From HGM04593 sp045613945 (GTDB lineage: Bacteria > Bacteroidota > Bacteroidia > Bacteroidales > Bacteroidaceae): a stretch of DNA of 42,851 nt. The position numbers and the translations under genes were made by a program. The DNA lies in assembly GCA_045613945.1 (NCBI GenBank), contig JAZLBZ010000025.1:1-42851 (forward strand). Direction: 5' to 3'. The notes under the pieces were generated by a model that was not told the origin of the DNA, searched no databases, and saw only the letters and a program-made list of their open reading frames with translations. This document shows positions 9,201 through 16,058 of the stretch, in pieces (position 1 is the stretch's first letter; each line of letters opens with the position of its first letter).

Positions 9201-10569
9201 CAATGAACCTTACGAATACTTCTATGTGAACAATGACTACACACTCAACGACGATACCGGTTACATTGAGGGCGCCGATGGTGAGAACCCCGATGCCGAC
9301 ATCAACGCCGGTGGTGGTTTCATTGTAGAAGGTGAGCAGGGCGACGAAGAGACACCTAACCAGTCTCTTGGCGACGTTAACGTTGGCAGCGATGGCAATG
9401 GCACAAGCGGCTCAATCATTGGCGACAACAACCTGCACATCGACGACCTGCACATCCGCATCAACGTGAAGGGTGGCCGCTGGTACTTCTTTGCTTTCCC
9501 ATTCGACATCAAGTTCAAGGATATCTCAATGGAGAACGGCAGCGACTACGTATTCCGCTACTACGATGGCGAGGAGCGTGCAACGAAGGGCAATGGCGGC
9601 TGGAAAGATATCAACGAAAACCACCTGAAAGCAGCCCGCGGCTACATCTTCCAGTGTGCAGCCAACGACGTGCTCGTTCTCAACATCAAGGACGTGAAGT
9701 TCAAGAAAGAGGACAAGTATAACGAACTTGTTGCTCACGTGAGCGAGAACCTGAAGGATGCTAGTTGGAATTTCGTGGGTAACCCATACCTCAGTTACTA
9801 CGACATGGCCGATATGGACTACACCGCGCCTGTAACCGTTTGGGACGGCAGCAAGTATGTGGCAATCCGTCCGGGCGACGACGACTATCACTTTGCTCCT
9901 TACGAGGCTTTCTTTGTGCAGAAGCCCGAGGGTCAGGAGAGCATTGCCTATGACGGCGAGGAGCAGATGACACAGAACCAGTCGAACAAGAAGAAAGAGA
10001 AGCAGGCAGCAGCACGCCGTGCACGCGGCATAGACACCGAGCGTCTGCTCATAAACCTTGTACTTGGCAACGGCACAAGCGACGACCGCACACGTATTGT
10101 GTTCAATGAGCGCCAGTCACTCGCCTATGAGACAGCCTGCGATGCCACCAAGTTCGAGACCGCCGGCGTAGCACAGCTCTACACCATAGGCAACGACAAG
10201 GTACACTACGCCATCAACGAGCGCCCGGCCGACAATGGCGTTGTAATGCTTGGCTACACCGCACCCGTAGCAGGCTTCTACACAATTGAGGCACAGCGCA
10301 TGGACGCAGTAGTGTACATCAAGGACTACAAGACCGGCACACTGCACAACCTCAATGACGGTGCATACAGTTTCAGCACCGATGCGGGTACATTCAACGA
10401 ACGCTTCGAGGTTCTGCTCAAGGGCACAGCCCCAGGCACAACAGGCATCGACGAGGTGAAAGGTGAAAACGGTGAGGTGAAAGGTGAAATCTATGACCTC
10501 CAGGGCCGCAAGATGCAGAATGCCGGTAAGGGTATCTACATCATCGACGGCGAGAAAGTGGTGAAGTGA
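6280..10569 (+). CDS. BspA-like leucine-rich repeat surface protein with T9SS-like C-terminal tail
   Basis: This 1429-residue secreted protein begins with a signal peptide (MKTFKHLFTALLLLCSSVAFAQ). About 26 Treponema-type LRR_5 units of 23 residues follow, of the form PNSVTSIGxxAFxxCxGLTSV, in two blocks (about 60-650 and 790-950). The blocks are separated by a short non-LRR stretch near 690-780. Residues 1010-1380 form a mixed beta region seen in other Bacteroidales surface proteins (RWYFFAFPFDIKFKD). The end, TGIDEVKG...IYDLQGRKM...KGIYIIDGEKVVK, looks like a type A T9SS sorting tail. BspA-family proteins bind host or bacterial partners, so adhesion is the likely role. Repeat units at 6829-7104 are nearly duplicated. 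No promoter of the usual type lies within 200 bp upstream. Family confidence is high; ligand is unknown. Confidence 0.93.
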   Translation: MKTFKHLFTALLLLCSSVAFAQNFEVDGIYYNITSSTDKTVEVKSGTNKYTGDVVIPESVTYKDVTYSVTSVGYEAFSSCSGLTSIVIPNSVTSIGTGAFRSCSGLTSVVIPNSVTSIGGAAFYYCTGLTSVEIPNSVTSIGSQAFYYCSGLSSITIPNSVTSIGLSAFRGCTGLTSITIPNSVTSIGDYAFSGCTGLTSVTIPNSVTSIGQRVFQDCSNLISVEIGSSVTSIGGYAFSGCTGLTSVTIPNSVTSIGQRVFQNCSNLISVEIGSGVTSIEGAAFDDCISLKDLRFEDGEGTLSLSYNSSDEGLFYDCPLETLYLGRDLLYSTHYNCGYSPFYQKTTLKNIVIGNNVTTIGTYAFQKCTGLTSVVIGNSITTIGQSAFSGCTGITRVEFNAENCTYMGGYYAAFSGCTALSTVIIGENVKNIPDDAFSGRSRLTSVIIPNSVTTIGNNAFSDCTGLISVVIGNSVTSIGSSAFDGCSGLTGELVIPDAVTSIGSAAFYSCKGLTSVVIGNSETSIGREAFYSCSGLTNVIIGSSVTNIGSRAFNNCDGLKDVYISDIAAWCGIDFDDSNGNYGTNPLYHAKNLYLNGDLLTDVVIPEGVTEIKKYAFHNYDKIVNVTIPGSVTSIGSYAFNKADAVIDIAAETPAALGGSNIFASNAVFVVPDANVDEYKAAWSSYATRIVGKSDALVAVNVEAKEATSGIMERIGLDKMASIAKLAVKGSINSYDVIQFRDKMPLLRELDLSEATVVASDKAFYNGNCTKDNDLGGYAFYGLSKLNFVKLPKDLVSIGDYMFQDCSSLRELEIPETVQNIGEYAFKKCSLLEEVAIPEGVKSLQGSTFYDCSNLKKVTLPDGLEEIGSWAFRGCSNLKDIKLPPTVKTIASYAFYICSALEEIRIPSSVTSIGDNAFSSCSKLNRVYTYTVEPTAIQENTFSTFGTATLYVPSFSFSNYYWDDGWKRFLNLEEFNEPYEYFYVNNDYTLNDDTGYIEGADGENPDADINAGGGFIVEGEQGDEETPNQSLGDVNVGSDGNGTSGSIIGDNNLHIDDLHIRINVKGGRWYFFAFPFDIKFKDISMENGSDYVFRYYDGEERATKGNGGWKDINENHLKAARGYIFQCAANDVLVLNIKDVKFKKEDKYNELVAHVSENLKDASWNFVGNPYLSYYDMADMDYTAPVTVWDGSKYVAIRPGDDDYHFAPYEAFFVQKPEGQESIAYDGEEQMTQNQSNKKKEKQAAARRARGIDTERLLINLVLGNGTSDDRTRIVFNERQSLAYETACDATKFETAGVAQLYTIGNDKVHYAINERPADNGVVMLGYTAPVAGFYTIEAQRMDAVVYIKDYKTGTLHNLNDGAYSFSTDAGTFNERFEVLLKGTAPGTTGIDEVKGENGEVKGEIYDLQGRKMQNAGKGIYIIDGEKVVK
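6829..7104 (+). repeat. Near-identical 138-bp tandem duplication inside the LRR gene
   Basis: Two consecutive 138-bp segments (6829-6966 and 6967-7104), each two LRR units of 23 codons, differ at only a few bases, for example CCAAGATTG against CCAAAATTG. Other LRR units are much less alike. This points to a recent in-frame duplication. Confidence 0.85.
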
Positions 10570-10609
10570 TAAGGATGTAGAAATAATATGGTAGTTGGCC
10601 TTGAATGCG

Positions 10610-10776
10610 ATGTCATCCCGAACCTTGTGTGAGGGATCTCTGAAACGAGTGTTTAAGATATCTCACATTGACTTTAGCCCCTTCGGGCGTCGACCGTTGG
10701 TTCGTTCGATATGACATTATTCGCGAAGTATCTAAGAGAGTCGTTTAATAGATTCTTCCTGGCGTCAGAATGACAG
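10610..10776. repeat. Two small palindromic elements of the GTCAT family
   Basis: The first (10610-10717) is bounded by ATGTCAT and ATGACAT and has GAGGGATCTC near its left end. The second (10751-10776) is a half element, GATTCTTCCTGGCGTCAGAATGACA in form. They fill most of the 248 bp between the LRR gene and the dockerin gene. I see no clear terminator or promoter in that gap. Confidence 0.55.
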
Positions 10777-10817
10777 TGACTGTGTCATGCAGAGCAGTGG
10801 TCAGTTGCCATAGTAAA

Positions 10818-11660
10818 ATGAGACAATATTATATGAACAGTATAATACGAAATGCAATGGCGGTGCTGCTCCTCATTTTGGGGAGCACACCGGCACTGTA
10901 TGCGCAGTATAACCCCACGAACCCGCCCGAACCGCAGGAGAACATCTATTACAATGTGACGGTGGAGTCAAGCCCTGCAGCGGCCGCTAATATGACGGGT
11001 ACGGGCAAGTATGTTGCAGGCACGAACGTAAACGTGCGCTATTCACTTAAGAGTTCGGTCTACAGTTTCTCGCACTGGACAGTGAACGGAGAACGTACAG
11101 ACATTGAGAAGAGCAGTTTTACCCACATTGTCACAGGGGATACAAAGATTGTGGCACACTTCAAGTACGCACCATCCTCCCCATTGGAGCCAAACTCAAA
11201 AGACGAGTACAAACTCTTTATTGAGGCGAGCAACGAGGGAGCATGCTCGTTCAACCGCACCAGCGGCCTGTGGACCGAGTTCGACAACTATGTGACACTG
11301 ACAACCTATGTTAATCAAGGATATGACTTCCTGGGATGGTACAGGAACGGTGTACTGGTTAGCGACAAGACAACATTCAACTACCTGATGCCTGCCGAGG
11401 ATGTGACACTTGTGGCAAAGTTCAGGTATAACCCCTTCAACCCGACTGAACCCGAGGGTGACGGTTCACAGAGCAACGTGCAGACACATGCTAAAGGTGA
11501 CGTTAACAAAGACGGAGTTGTCAACGTCTTTGACATAGTGTCCATAGTAAATTACAGTCTTGGTGAGAGTGATGAGAACCTCCCGACATACGACATCACC
11601 GGCGACGGTGTGGTGAATGTGTTTGATATAGTAAGAATAGTTAATTTATCGTTAGAATAA
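10818..11660 (+). CDS. Secreted protein with two InlB-type repeats and a C-terminal dockerin-like domain
   Basis: From the ATG at 10818 the product has 280 residues; 10833 is also possible, and an in-frame ATG at 10770 lies in repeat DNA and precedes the signal peptide. The signal peptide (NAMAVLLLILGSTPALYAQ) is followed by a Pro-rich linker and two divergent InlB B-repeat-like units, each ending in a motif such as VNGERTDIEKSSFTHIVTGD or YRNGVLVSDKTTFNYLMPAE. The last 65 residues hold two calcium-loop repeats, GDVNKDGVVNVFDIVSIVNY and YDITGDGVVNVFDIVRIVNL, the duplicated pattern of type I dockerins. No T9SS-like tail is present. Its stop codon overlaps the ATG of a small gene, which leads into a cohesin-like gene, so the three are probably one operon. 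Domain assignment is from pattern; binding to the neighbour is inference. Confidence 0.88.
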   Translation: MRQYYMNSIIRNAMAVLLLILGSTPALYAQYNPTNPPEPQENIYYNVTVESSPAAAANMTGTGKYVAGTNVNVRYSLKSSVYSFSHWTVNGERTDIEKSSFTHIVTGDTKIVAHFKYAPSSPLEPNSKDEYKLFIEASNEGACSFNRTSGLWTEFDNYVTLTTYVNQGYDFLGWYRNGVLVSDKTTFNYLMPAEDVTLVAKFRYNPFNPTEPEGDGSQSNVQTHAKGDVNKDGVVNVFDIVSIVNYSLGESDENLPTYDITGDGVVNVFDIVRIVNLSLE

Positions 11661-11827
11661 TGATGTTTATGAAAAAGTACAAAAAACCGGTGGCGTTGAT
11701 GGTTGATGTCACTTGCCAGAGTATCATTGCTACCTCGGGATTGAGGTACACGAACGAGAGTGCCGACAAGAACAGCGAAGTGCTCGCAGGCCAAAGTCGT
11801 GGCGAGTGGGGCAATGTTTGGAAATAA
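11660..11827 (+). CDS. Small protein of unknown function between dockerin and cohesin-like genes
   Basis: This frame of 55 codons (52 from the third Met at 11669) begins at an ATG sharing a base with the stop of the dockerin gene (TAATG) and ends 14 bases before the cohesin-like gene. The preferred start gives MKKYKKPVALMVDVT, a hydrophobic/polar middle (SIIATSG), an acidic-polar stretch and the end GQSRGEWGNVWK. The basic MKKY..P start, the small-residue centre and the aromatic GEWGNxW end resemble a recurring type of short Bacteroidales protein that I know only as hypothetical. No clear signal peptide or membrane segment is visible. The tight packing argues that it is translated. It could be a leader-type peptide, a chaperone-like partner or a substrate; nothing in the sequence decides this. 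Confidence 0.7.
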   Translation: MMFMKKYKKPVALMVDVTCQSIIATSGLRYTNESADKNSEVLAGQSRGEWGNVWK

Positions 11828-11841
11828 AAAAACAAGTAATT

Positions 11842-12924
11842 ATGAATAAGAGACTTAAATCACTACTATTGACACTCTCCCTGCTTCTTGGCGTGGGCGC
11901 TACAGCACAGGAGAGATTATACATCCAAGAGATGGAATTTACTCCCGGTGGCGAAGAGGATTACTTCACCATAGCCCTCGAAAACGGAGCTTATGAGGAC
12001 TATACCGCTTTCCAGTTCGACCTCGTGCTGCCCGCCGGTCTGGAACTGGTATACTACGAAGGCGAGCCCGAGATATATATGTCCGAGGAGGATGATGTCT
12101 ACACAGCCCGCCGCGATGACCACACCATTGCATATAAAGTACATCCAGGCTTTGTAAGAATAACATGTTACAGTTCAACCAATAAGACTATCGCATCAGC
12201 GGGAAACCTTGTGGATATTTATGTGCGCCCCACTGCGTACCTGAAACCTGGTGCGGTGGAAATAAAACTACTTGACGCATCAATCTCAAGGACTAATGCT
12301 ACCGGCAACACAACAGAAGAGATTGTACTCGACGGCCTCACAGCCGAAGCCAAGAGCACACTGCCTGTGAAGGTGTCAGCGACAAACAAGTTCAGCACAG
12401 CGGTGTTCCCATTTGATGTGGATGCAATCCCTGCCGGTCTCGAGGTCTACAGTTGCAACAGCACAAACGGCGAGAACCTTGTGCTCGCAAAGCAGAGCAA
12501 GGCTATGGCATACACTCCTTATATATTATATGCTGCAAACGGTTACGATGGCACTCTCAGTGGCGCTGTCGATGCAAGCAAGTATAGCGAGGTGGTTACC
12601 GACGGTTACTTGTGCGGTGCAGTGGCTGCGCAGGAGATTGACGGTGGCAACGGCTACTATGTAATGCAGAACAAGGGCGAGGGTGTGATGTTTTACAGCG
12701 TTGACGATGATTCGTTCTCAATCCCCGCCGGCAAGTGCTGGCTTGCATTGCCTACTGAGTTGCAGGGCAGCGCATCGTTCCGCCTCGATGGCTCAACCGG
12801 CATTGACGAGGTGAAAGGTCAAAGCGGAGAGGTGAAAACTATTTATGACTTGCTGGGAAGAAAAGTTCAAATTCCAAGCACAGGTATATACATTATCGAC
12901 GGTAAAAAGGCCTTGATAAGATAA
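11842..12924 (+). CDS. Secreted cohesin-like domain protein with T9SS-like C-terminal tail
   Basis: From the ATG at 11842 the product has 360 residues with signal peptide MNKRLKSLLLTLSLLLGVGATAQ. An in-frame extension up to 11713 overlaps the preceding small gene and would bury the signal peptide, so it is rejected. Residues about 24-170 look like a cohesin-type beta sandwich: FTIALENGAYEDYTAFQFDL, VLPAGLELVYYEG, then a conserved-looking VRITCYSSTN and NLVDIYVRPTAYLKPGAVEI. Residues 175-330 form a second module common in Prevotella secreted proteins (FSTAVFPFDVDAIPAGLEVY). The end, STGIDEVKG...IYDLLGRKV...TGIYIIDGKKALIR, matches the tail of the LRR protein and suggests T9SS export and surface anchoring. 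The gene follows a dockerin protein that lacks such a tail. The cohesin call rests on sequence pattern, so a fold search should confirm it. Confidence 0.85.
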   Translation: MNKRLKSLLLTLSLLLGVGATAQERLYIQEMEFTPGGEEDYFTIALENGAYEDYTAFQFDLVLPAGLELVYYEGEPEIYMSEEDDVYTARRDDHTIAYKVHPGFVRITCYSSTNKTIASAGNLVDIYVRPTAYLKPGAVEIKLLDASISRTNATGNTTEEIVLDGLTAEAKSTLPVKVSATNKFSTAVFPFDVDAIPAGLEVYSCNSTNGENLVLAKQSKAMAYTPYILYAANGYDGTLSGAVDASKYSEVVTDGYLCGAVAAQEIDGGNGYYVMQNKGEGVMFYSVDDDSFSIPAGKCWLALPTELQGSASFRLDGSTGIDEVKGQSGEVKTIYDLLGRKVQIPSTGIYIIDGKKALIR

Positions 12925-12964
12925 TATGGATATAACCTTAACGTAGGTTATAGAGTAATTTTTT

Positions 12965-13006
12965 CATTCTTCCCTGCAAGGCTGTGAAGTCTTGCAGGGA
13001 AGAATG
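12965..13006 (+). terminator. Terminator after the cohesin-like gene
   Basis: A 16-bp perfect stem pairs CATTCTTCCCTGCAAG with CTTGCAGGGAAGAATG around a 10-base loop, 40 bases after the stop codon. The downstream T-run is short, so it could act in either direction. Confidence 0.7.
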
Positions 13007-13020
13007 TTTATAAATTAGCC

Positions 13021-13375
13021 TCAGCAGCGTTGTTGCTTAAAAGACTCTCCCTCTTAGTTAAAACTCCCTCCGCGACTTTGTCGCTCGTCCCTCTTTAGGA
13101 AAGAGGGACAGTGTATAATGCCTGGGTAGGAGTTGGAAGGTTATAGCGCGTTGTAGAACTCCCTCCGCGACTTTGTTGTTTAAAAGACTCTCCCTCTTAG
13201 CAAGAGGGAGTACCCGCAGGGGGTAGGAGTTGGAGGATTGTAGCGCGTTTTTGAACTCCCTCTGCGACTTTGTCGCTCGTCCCTCTTTAGGTAAGAGGGA
13301 CAGTGTATAATGTCCGGGTAGGAGTTGGAGGATTGTAGCATGTTGTTGTTGAACTCCCTCCGCGACGTTGTTGCC
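13021..13375. repeat. Repeat block B: same cloverleaf-like repeat family as block A
   Basis: Three full units lie at 13062-13134, 13157-13231 and 13254-13326, with a fragment at 13021-13058 and a truncated unit at 13352-13375. They match block A units closely, including AACTCC/GGAGTT ends, the two alternative inner hairpins (CTCCCTCTT or GTCCCTCTTT types) and the shared spacer TATAGCGCGTTGT. All are short forms; none has the 85-bp insert of block A. No gene is seen between 12925 and 13441. Confidence 0.85.
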
Positions 13376-13388
13376 CCCAACTGTTGTT

Positions 13389-13430
13389 ATACAATAAATG
13401 CGGCTAAATCTTTAGCCGCATTTATTGTAT
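13389..13430. terminator. Bidirectional terminator between convergent genes
   Basis: A perfect 20-bp stem, ATACAATAAATGCGGCTAAA against TTTAGCCGCATTTATTGTAT, is separated by only two bases. It is flanked by A/T-rich arms on both strands and lies 12 bases from the end of the minus-strand DUF4270 gene. Confidence 0.8.
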
Positions 13431-13441
13431 GTGTGTCAATT

Positions 13442-14869
13442 TCAGTCATTGAACTTGCTTGTGATTACCTCAATAGGTATCTTGTATTCGGTGCCGCCGC
13501 GCAGGCGTACACTGCTGATACTGATGTCGTGCATGACCTTTACGATAGAACCGTTGGTATCCTTTGTTATGCTTACGGGGATTAGCACCACCTTGTTCCA
13601 ATCGGGGTTCTCGGCCTCCCAGTTGCTGTTGCCCTCTGTGTCATCTGTACCGAATGTGCCCTCGCTGTACTCTATGTAGCAATGCTTGATAAGGCTTGCA
13701 ATATTGCTGAATGTGTACTCATTTGTGCCCGAGGCAAAACTTGTTATGTATGAGGTCTTGCTGTCGGCTATCTTGTTCTTGAGGAAGAACTTGTACATGT
13801 CGCACTTCCTTACCATTAGCAGGCTTGGGTGTGGGGCCCTTGTGTCGCTCTCGGTCTCGTTGTAACGTGTGAAGGTTATCTTTGCCGAGTTGATAGTGTC
13901 GGGGCCTACAATGTCAAGGATTGGCAATGTGACCTCGGTGTAGAGTCCCGCAGGGGTCTTAAGATATGTGAGCGAATCTTCTTCGGCAAGCGGGGTGAGG
14001 TCGTCGTTGTCGAAATTGTTGACCTGCAAAACCTCTTTGCCCGAATAGAATGGAGCAGAGAGTGCCTGGATTGAGTCTAGTTTGCCGGTGCTGCTCTCAA
14101 TGTAGTGCTTGAAACCGATATCGAGACGGGCGCGGTATATCCTGAGCACAGTGCCGTCGCCCTGTGTGCACTTGACATAGATGCCCTTGAACACGTCCTT
14201 GATGAATACCTCCGAGTTTGCAAAGTGCTCCTTGCCGATGTGGTTGCTGTCCTCGTCCATCTCATAGTATTTGCTGATGAAACGGTTGCCTATGTGGTTG
14301 GGGAGTATAATCTCGATGTGTCGTGAGTAGTTCTCGCCGTTGAGGATAGTGTCGTGCAGCGAGTAGTCGATGGCGTTGTATGTCTTTGTGGCCAATGGTT
14401 CAGCGTCGGGGCTGATGAACTCAGTCGGGTCAAGGTTGGTGTAGTATGGTGTGCCCTCCTCGAGGGTGTTGTCGAGTTCGTATACCTCGCACTGCATTGC
14501 ATTGAGCGAATCGCCGTAGTACTCCTCGAAGTAGAGGCGCAGTTTGGTGTATGTTGCCGAGTCGCCAATGACGCCGCTCTCAGGGAAACCGTAGTCCTCG
14601 TTGCAGGCGAACTGTGTGATGAAACCGGACGTGAAGACTGTGCCCGATTCTTCGTCGGTATAACGGCCAAGATACACCTCGCTTGTGTTGGCAAGTATGG
14701 AGTCGTTGGCCATTATGGTCTTGCTGGTTGCGTTGAAGGTCTTTGTCTCGGCTGTGACAATGTCCTGGTTTGGGATAATGCTGCTGCCGACAGACTCTGT
14801 ATTGTCGTCGCACTGCACGAAGGTGAGCAGTGTGAACATTGCCAGCAGTGTATATATAAGTCTTTTCAT
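13442..14869 (-). CDS. DUF4270 family lipoprotein
   Basis: This 475-residue protein has a lipoprotein signal peptide with lipobox FVQC and Cys20, followed by DDNTESVG. The acidic residues just after Cys resemble the Bacteroidetes surface-export signal. The rest matches the Bacteroidales DUF4270 pattern: early NTSEVYLGRYTDEESGTVFT, then repeated beta-strand-rich segments with LRLYFEEYYGDS and a late ISSVRLRGG near the C-terminus. Its function is not established. It lies 89 bases after the GT5-like gene on the same strand with a hairpin between them, an arrangement I associate with other Bacteroidales. No promoter of its own is seen, so it is probably read from the GT5-like promoter with partial attenuation. 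Confidence 0.85.
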   Translation of the reverse strand: MKRLIYTLLAMFTLLTFVQCDDNTESVGSSIIPNQDIVTAETKTFNATSKTIMANDSILANTSEVYLGRYTDEESGTVFTSGFITQFACNEDYGFPESGVIGDSATYTKLRLYFEEYYGDSLNAMQCEVYELDNTLEEGTPYYTNLDPTEFISPDAEPLATKTYNAIDYSLHDTILNGENYSRHIEIILPNHIGNRFISKYYEMDEDSNHIGKEHFANSEVFIKDVFKGIYVKCTQGDGTVLRIYRARLDIGFKHYIESSTGKLDSIQALSAPFYSGKEVLQVNNFDNDDLTPLAEEDSLTYLKTPAGLYTEVTLPILDIVGPDTINSAKITFTRYNETESDTRAPHPSLLMVRKCDMYKFFLKNKIADSKTSYITSFASGTNEYTFSNIASLIKHCYIEYSEGTFGTDDTEGNSNWEAENPDWNKVVLIPVSITKDTNGSIVKVMHDISISSVRLRGGTEYKIPIEVITSKFND

Positions 14870-14919
14870 ATATCTTGTTAATAGTTATGAATAAAGGTTA
14901 ACAGGCCGTGTATTTATCA

Positions 14920-14949
14920 ATCAAGCAACGCCTTGTGGCATTGCTTGAT
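14920..14949 (-). terminator. Hairpin between the GT5-like and DUF4270 genes
   Basis: A 13-bp stem (ATCAAGCAATGCC with GGCGTTGCTTGAT on the minus strand) has a four-base loop. Its only imperfect pair becomes a G-U wobble in minus-strand RNA but a mismatch in plus-strand RNA, which suggests it works in the minus transcript. It may reduce read-through into the DUF4270 gene. Confidence 0.55.
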
Positions 14950-14958
14950 AGTTGTGTG

Positions 14959-15768
14959 TTATTCCATTACTTTGTCGTAGAAATCGTTGCAGGCTGCAGC
15001 ATACTCCTCCTCGCTGCATCGTGGCTGCACAGGCTTGCCAAGAGACTCGGCATAGTCAATGAGTTCCTGGGGAATGTTATCGCCGTTGATGATTACACCG
15101 TCGCAGTTCCTTATAGCCAGTTTTGCAAGTTCTATGTATGTTACAGGTGTCTGTATGCCTTCAATGAATCCCTCCTGCAAATCGTTGTTGAATATCTTCT
15201 CGGCAAAGTTGTCGGGGAAGTCGGCCTTGAAGTTGTCATCGTAGAGCGAGATAACCACCTTTGAGTCGCGGAATGAGGGCTCCTCTCTGTAACTGCTCTT
15301 GATATACAATGGCACCAATGCCGAAATCCATCCATGACAATGTATGACCTCGGGGCACCAGCGCAGTTTCTTTACGGTCTCAAGTACTCCACGTGCAAAG
15401 AATATTGCACGCTCGTCGTTGTCGCTGTAGTCATTGCCATCGGCGTCGCTTGTCATCAGACGGTTGTGGAAATAGTCATCGTTGTCAATGAAGTAGACCT
15501 GCATGCGGGCTGCCTGCAGTGATGCCACCTTGATAATCAGCGGGTGGTCTGTATCATTGATGATGAGATTCATTCCCGACAGGCGGATAACCTCGTGCAA
15601 CTGGTTACGCCTCTCGTTTATGTTGCCCCATTTTGGGGTGAAGATTCTGATTTCTTTGCCCATGTCCTGTGTTGCCTGTGGCAGGTTGCGGCCTACGTTT
15701 GATATAGGCGATTCTGGGACAAATGGGGTGATTTCCTGGGAAATAAATAAAATTTTGCTTGCTTTCAT
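14959..15768 (-). CDS. Glycogen/starch synthase GT5-like protein, N-terminal half only
   Basis: This 269-residue protein resembles the N-terminal Rossmann domain of GT5 glycogen synthases: KILFISQEITPFVPESP at the start, IFTPKWGNINERRNQLHEV, and VIHCHGWISALVPLYIK. The C-terminal GT-B domain with the E-x7-E motif is absent. The usual K-x-G-G-L donor loop near residue 15 is replaced by ESPISNVGRNLP. A stand-alone GT5 half is usual in Bacteroidales as far as I know, so this is probably not a truncation. Whether it is catalytic alone, works with the GT4 protein of the glycogen operon, or has another role is unclear. It has a good promoter at 15802-15833. Confidence 0.82.
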   Translation of the reverse strand: MKASKILFISQEITPFVPESPISNVGRNLPQATQDMGKEIRIFTPKWGNINERRNQLHEVIRLSGMNLIINDTDHPLIIKVASLQAARMQVYFIDNDDYFHNRLMTSDADGNDYSDNDERAIFFARGVLETVKKLRWCPEVIHCHGWISALVPLYIKSSYREEPSFRDSKVVISLYDDNFKADFPDNFAEKIFNNDLQEGFIEGIQTPVTYIELAKLAIRNCDGVIINGDNIPQELIDYAESLGKPVQPRCSEEEYAAACNDFYDKVME

Positions 15769-15801
15769 CTTTAATCAGTCACGAGTGTAGTTCGTGCACT
15801 G

Positions 15802-15833
15802 CAAAATTACTAAAAAAATGCCAAACTGGCAAG
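15802..15833 (-). promoter_or_regulatory. Promoter of the GT5-like gene
   Basis: On the minus strand CTTG (15833-15830), a 20-bp spacer and TAATTTTG (15809-15802) match the Bacteroidetes pattern. Its elements and spacing equal those of the glycogen operon promoter at 162-193. Confidence 0.65.
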
Positions 15834-16058
15834 TTGAAACTTCGCTTTTAATGGTTTTTGTGACAAATAGTAACTGCTTGGTGTGGTTTTTGCAGTAAAA
15901 ATGTACGTATGGTGTCTTTTGGCGCATTTTATCATTTGCCGTTTGTTGCCCTTGTGTGCAATATTTTTTATTTTATTATTTCTTTTTGTGCTTATTTGTT
16001 TGTTACTTTGCAGTCGCAAATGAAAAACAGGTTTCAGAAAATAAAGAATCATTGAAAA

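Noticed and set aside
10770..10817. Upstream ATG start for the dockerin protein
   Set aside because: It would add 16 residues ahead of the signal peptide and lies in a repeat element; the ATG at 10818 or 10833 gives a normal signal peptide.
11713..11841. Upstream start for the cohesin-like protein
   Set aside because: It overlaps the small gene in another frame and would bury the signal peptide MNKRLKSLLLTLSLLLGVGA.
15979..16010. Promoter for panC with TTACTTTG
   Set aside because: The -7 match is imperfect and the only TTTG upstream is 14 bp away, too close for the pattern used elsewhere in the window.
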